This document shows positions 60,154-64,000 of a DNA stretch of 64,000 nucleotides, one piece after another. This DNA is from Erodium maritimum (lineage: Eukaryota; Streptophyta; Magnoliopsida; Geraniales; Geraniaceae), in contig OY997593.1 of NCBI GenBank assembly GCA_963921825.1, positions 65,084,039 through 65,148,038 of the forward strand. Direction: 5' to 3'. Under the pieces are notes generated by a model. It did no database searches and had not been told where the DNA came from. It worked only from the letters and a program-made list of their open reading frames with translations. The translations under genes were made by a program, and so were the position numbers. Position 1 is the first letter of the stretch; the number at the start of each line of letters is the position of its first letter.

Positions 60154-61633
60154 ATACTCTCTTCTCACGTGATGCCAAGACATTTTAAAAATGACCGAGA
60201 AACTACGAACCCTAGACAACTAGAGATAAAAAGGATAAGGCGGCGGCTTTGGTCCTCCTTCACCACCGCTTGATTTTGTTTCTAGAATATCATTCACTGT
60301 TATGGGAAATCAATCAAGCATGGAAGTTCCCTTTGTTATCCCCTTATTGTGTTTTGTAAGTTGCTGGAATGTTGTGGGTTTTTGTAGGGTACGACCGCTG
60401 ACAAAAAGAGGTGCAGGGGATTTTTCTCGTTGGGTGTTTGTAGGTGGTGGCCGACGACAAAATAAGGGGTCAAGGGATCTTGTTTGCTGGTTGTGTTGGA
60501 CGAGGAACCAGGGGGAGGGTCTGCGGTTTGACCTTGGGAGGGCAGGTAGATCCGGTGGCAGAGAAGGGAACAACCCAATCGAGGGCTACATGACCGTTGA
60601 TGGCCGGTCATGGCGATGGCAACACAGGGCTATTCGAGTTTCGGCCGACGAGTGTTATTATGGCGGCTCTAATCTCGGTGTCGGTTGGTAGGATGAGGTG
60701 TTTCAAAGGCCGACCACCGGTGGTGGTGGGCGGTGCAGAACATTAGGAAGTTGTTGGTCAAGGCGACGTCGAGGTGATCTTAGGCGGGCAAGCCGACAAC
60801 TGTAGTAGCGGTAGAGGAAAAAGTGGAGGCGGCGGGAGAAATTGGCCGATGCTTCGACCTACACCTGTTGTTCGTCTGACTACAGAGTGGACATGCACCG
60901 GAAGGACCTGGTCCTTAGTCAGCGACAAGAGGTACCTGCATGTTGGTAGTGCTCAGACATTCAATGGTGTGACGCTAACCATGAGCATTGACTCATATGG
61001 GCATGTAGAGTCCAATGGAGGGACCACCAACCAACGAGGGGCGGAACACACTCTCGCCTCGATCAATGAGGACGTCCAATGGGGGTCTACCGATAATATT
61101 GCCTCACTGGACGAAGGGTGGCATCAGTTCCACCAAGTATCGATGCGACATTCTTCAATCAGATCGGGAACCAGTAATTTTACGTATCTAAAGACCCTTA
61201 TTATCATCAAAAGGGGGACGACATCAGTTGGCTCCTCCAGAGGATGCATAATCCAATTGATCCATTTCAGTCCCTGATTATAGGGCTTCCCAGGTCGTCA
61301 CTCTTGAGCTTCAGTATTCTACTAGAGCACAGTCCATAATCGATTTATGCATGTTCGGATCATAGGGTTCATTTGGAAATACCCTAAAGTTTTCAACTGT
61401 TGTACCGATTCCCTCGGCCGCTATCGCAATACTCTCCTGTCGACATTCTTGAACCACTTTGGTGAAAGAGTAATTTTCAATTTAGTATTTGTCTCACGAT
61501 GTAGTGGATCTATTATTTTGTTTCCTTGCAATTATGTCAATTGTTAGTTGTCTCTCCTATATGGCCTGTTTTGGGTTTGTACCTCCAGAGAGTTTTTTTA
61601 TTAATATATTATTCTCGTTACCCGCTCAAAAAA
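60154..61633 (+). mobile_element. A-tailed non-LTR retroposon, non-autonomous (copy D)
   Basis: A perfect 13-bp direct repeat ATACTTTTAAGAC is at 60141-60153 and 61634-61646, with an A-rich tail (GCTCAAAAAAA) just before the right copy. The 3' end, GGTTTGTACC then TTTTTTTATTAATATATTAT, resembles the 3' ends of plant LINE-type retroposons. The body is GC-rich at the 5' side. Open frames at 60302-60691 and 60774-61277 carry no reverse transcriptase or endonuclease motif. The clean TSD suggests a fairly recent insertion mobilised in trans. Confidence 0.7.
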
Positions 61634-61646
61634 ATACTTTTAAGAC

Positions 61647-62988
61647 TTAGGATGCTATGTAAGAGCATGTTATCTAGCTCCATCCCTTAAAAGTGGTTAT
61701 AAACATAAAGTGCTAAATGTAAATATTTATTCTTATGTATTGGTACTAATAATAAATTAATTCAAAGTTTCGGTGATTAATTCATAAGAAATATAAAAGA
61801 TTTATGATTAATTTATAATACATATAAATGATTTGTAATGTGATCAATTAAAGACACGTAAATGAATGATTTGTGATGAAATAAAGATTTTTTATTTAAC
61901 ATTTTATTTTTTTCGGTAGTTTACCGTTTGTAGCAAATGCATAATAATAGGTTTCTATATTTAACCCTGACATAAAGGGCACCCATCAAATATGTTGGAG
62001 TTACAGAGACTACGAGTGTGGATTGAAGAATGATCAACGAATTTTAATAACATATTAAAGTCTAGTTCATTTCAAAGTTCATATCCACTTATGGATTGAA
62101 GAATGAGTTTACACGACGTTTATAAAGTGATGAATCAATTTAGATCATTTTAACAGGGGACTTTAACATATCCGTTGCAAATAATTGATGGTGAAACCAA
62201 AGCCTTGGAACCCAATGTGAACTATAGGAGGAATAATTCGATAAATGTGGGGAACATGAGCTCGTCTCACCCCACATGTTGGACGGTGACAAATGGTTAG
62301 TTTTTCCGTATTGATGAAACATGGGTACGTTTCATCCTATATAGAAAACTCCAAAGCAATGATGTTACAAAAGATTTGTTTTCGCGCCTTATTATATCTT
62401 GGCTCCACAACTACATGGTCCCCCTTATCCTTCACCGCCTTATTGTATCTTGTTTATGTTGGCTCCGACCGTCGGTTTCTTCTCAGCGTGTTTTTGGGCC
62501 TCCTCTGTCCACCTATAACGTACAACGTGGTTCCATCTACGAACCAACTTCTCCACCATCCTTAAACGTTCACTAAATTGCGTTTTTAAGGTTTTGGGAG
62601 AGGTTTTGGGAGTGGAGATACAAGTCCGTTGTGAACATTCTATAGGCCGGCTATATATAGGTTGGATACTTAGCTAGCTAGGAGAGGAATCTTGAGCACT
62701 GTTTAAATCAACAAAGGTCAATGGGATAGTATCTTATTGGAGTTAGGTTATAGCCAGAGGTGATATATCATACATGTTTCGTTTTAAGGTGTTGGACCCT
62801 CGGCTTGAGATGCTCCCCTTGTATGTGAGATATTGTGGAAGAAAGTCTACGTGAATACGAAAAATGAAAAGGGTGATTGGATGAATACATTTAAATAAGA
62901 AAATTATAAGAGAGTGTAAGTACTTTTAACGATTTAACATTTTAGTCAAGATATTTAAGATTCATTTGGGGGGTTTCCCTTAAACAAG
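61647..62988. other. Intergenic stretch, nothing recognised
   Basis: AT-rich to 62100 or so, then mixed composition. Several overlapping small frames (62140-62322, 62293-62565, 62376-62576) have no coding character or domain. I see no TIR pair, LTR, tRNA or other RNA gene. Confidence 0.5.
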
Positions 62989-64000
62989 TTGCTTCTCACC
63001 AAGCATAACCTTAACACGCTTTCTCTCTCAAGACCACAGCCGTTACAGTTCTTCTCCCCTCTTGCTTCTCTTCTCATCGGTGACGTTTTGGCTTTCGGTC
63101 TTAGACGGCGCCGGTTTTATTTCCTTTCTTTCCCCATTTCTCTGTTGGTTTCTGCTTCAGGTTGGATCTGTTGGGGTGGTACTTTTGGCATGTCCGGTCT
63201 CCTCGTCCGAGCCTTCGTCTGCGGATCTGAGGTAAGAAGATCTTCTTTGTCGCTGCTCCTTTGGCTGGTACTCATCTGAGCTTCCTTTTGTAGATTTGAG
63301 GCAAGGTCTTCACAGCCGTGTTTGGTCTTCGATGGTGGTGGTTTGTGCGCCTTTCCGTCAAGATCTACATGGCTTCAAAGGCGCCATGAGGGTTTGTGGT
63401 TGTTAGGAATCTGACAGAGGTCAGTCTGCTCCGACAATTTTCGTTAGTGGAGGCTAGTCTACTCCGATAGATCTTGTTTCGTCCGTCCCGACAGTTCCTG
63501 GTTTTGACTCGAGCGGGTCGGGCCCGGGTTCGAATGGTGTGGGTCGGTCCTAGGTATGGATAGTGCGGGTCAGGCTTAGCCGGGCGCGGGTCAGGATTCC
63601 TTCCCAATTGTTGATGTTGTTCTTCTTTGACTCGTCTGCGGTTCAATGGATATCCGGGGAGTTTCAGTGTCTTCCCATTTCCTACAGTGGGACGCGTTTC
63701 TTGGCTTCAGCTTCAATATTTTAGGGTTAAAGTTGGGACTCGCCGTTCGTGGTGGTTGTTGGTGTTGGCCACAACTCGATCTTGCCGGTGCTAGTTTGGT
63801 AAGAAGTGGTTATGTTTTTGCTTCCCACCTGGTCGGTGTTTTGTTGAGGTCGGGGTCATATTGGTGGACTCCGTCATCCGCCACTCCTAAGTCTTGGCTT
63901 GTGCTCGGTAGAAATATCGGGTCCTCTTTTGGGCGTTTCTTGGTCTTTGACGGAACTGTGAGGAAGACCGGGCGTAAATTCAACTCTTAGACTTCTTGAT
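62989..64000 (+). other. Pyrimidine-rich then GC-rich stretch, possible retroposon 5' region running off the window
   Basis: It starts with a C/T-rich segment (CTTTCTCTCTC, CTTCTCCCCTCTTGCTTCTC) and moves into G+C-rich sequence with repeated GGGTCGG, GCGGGTCAGG and CCGGG-type motifs. Its composition is like the minus strand of copy A and the start of copy B. Open frames at 62989-63279 and 63646-63990 show no known domain. With the 3' end outside the window, neither tail nor TSD can be tested. Confidence 0.3.

Noticed and set aside
60774-61277. 167-residue plus-strand frame in retroposon D
   Set aside because: No recognisable domain; it lies within a TSD-flanked A-tailed insertion and the overlapping antisense frames are equally open. 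Left as non-coding retroposon sequence.

Overview
This is repeat-dominated plant nuclear DNA with no recognisable host gene. The evidence for a flowering plant is a Tekay/Del-like Ty3/gypsy chromovirus with an initiator-Met tRNA primer site, Mutator-type elements with 9-bp target-site duplications (TSDs), a PIF/Harbinger transposase remnant and several A-tailed retroposons. I cannot name the species.

Layout. Bases 1-4037 hold an unrecognised open-frame fragment, a minus-strand retroposon (433-1945), a 431-bp Mutator-type MITE (2089-2519) and a plus-strand retroposon (2630-3973). Bases 4038-58542 form one nested composite. Its outer shell is a Mutator-like element with degenerate terminal inverted repeats (TIRs) and a 9-bp TSD. 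Inside it, 4559-56315 is a tandem array of 51 copies of a smaller TIR element. Forty-nine consecutive intervals are 789 bp or one base short of it, once the LTR element is subtracted. Each unit is left arm (240 bp), core (248 bp), right arm (280 bp) and a 21-bp spacer, so every unit boundary is a large dyad. The intact element tips (GGGGACC...) occur only at the two ends of the whole array. The last unit has an inverted core. A young LTR retrotransposon (42826-54190, minus strand, 2,920-bp LTRs) sits cleanly in unit 49 with TSD CACAT. Removing it restores the 789-bp period exactly. A further retroposon (56465-57590) lies between the array and the right end of the shell.

Right flank (58543-64000): a 76-bp tandem duplication, a decayed PIF/Harbinger transposase fragment surrounded by a cluster of GAATCG motifs, a 1.48-kb retroposon with a 13-bp TSD, about 1.3 kb with nothing recognised, and a pyrimidine-rich, then GC-rich, stretch running off the window.

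The retrotransposon has gag and pol in one frame, interrupted by two TAG codons. One lies between gag and the zinc knuckle/protease. The other lies exactly between integrase and a chromodomain. The LTRs differ at one base that I could see, so either this is a very recent but defective copy or the TAGs are recoding sites.

Most notable: a satellite array that appears to have grown from a single TIR transposon. It keeps transposon ends only at its borders, has one flipped terminal unit, and shows arm-to-arm gene conversion between the two halves of its dyads. All of this was read by eye; no alignments or searches were run.
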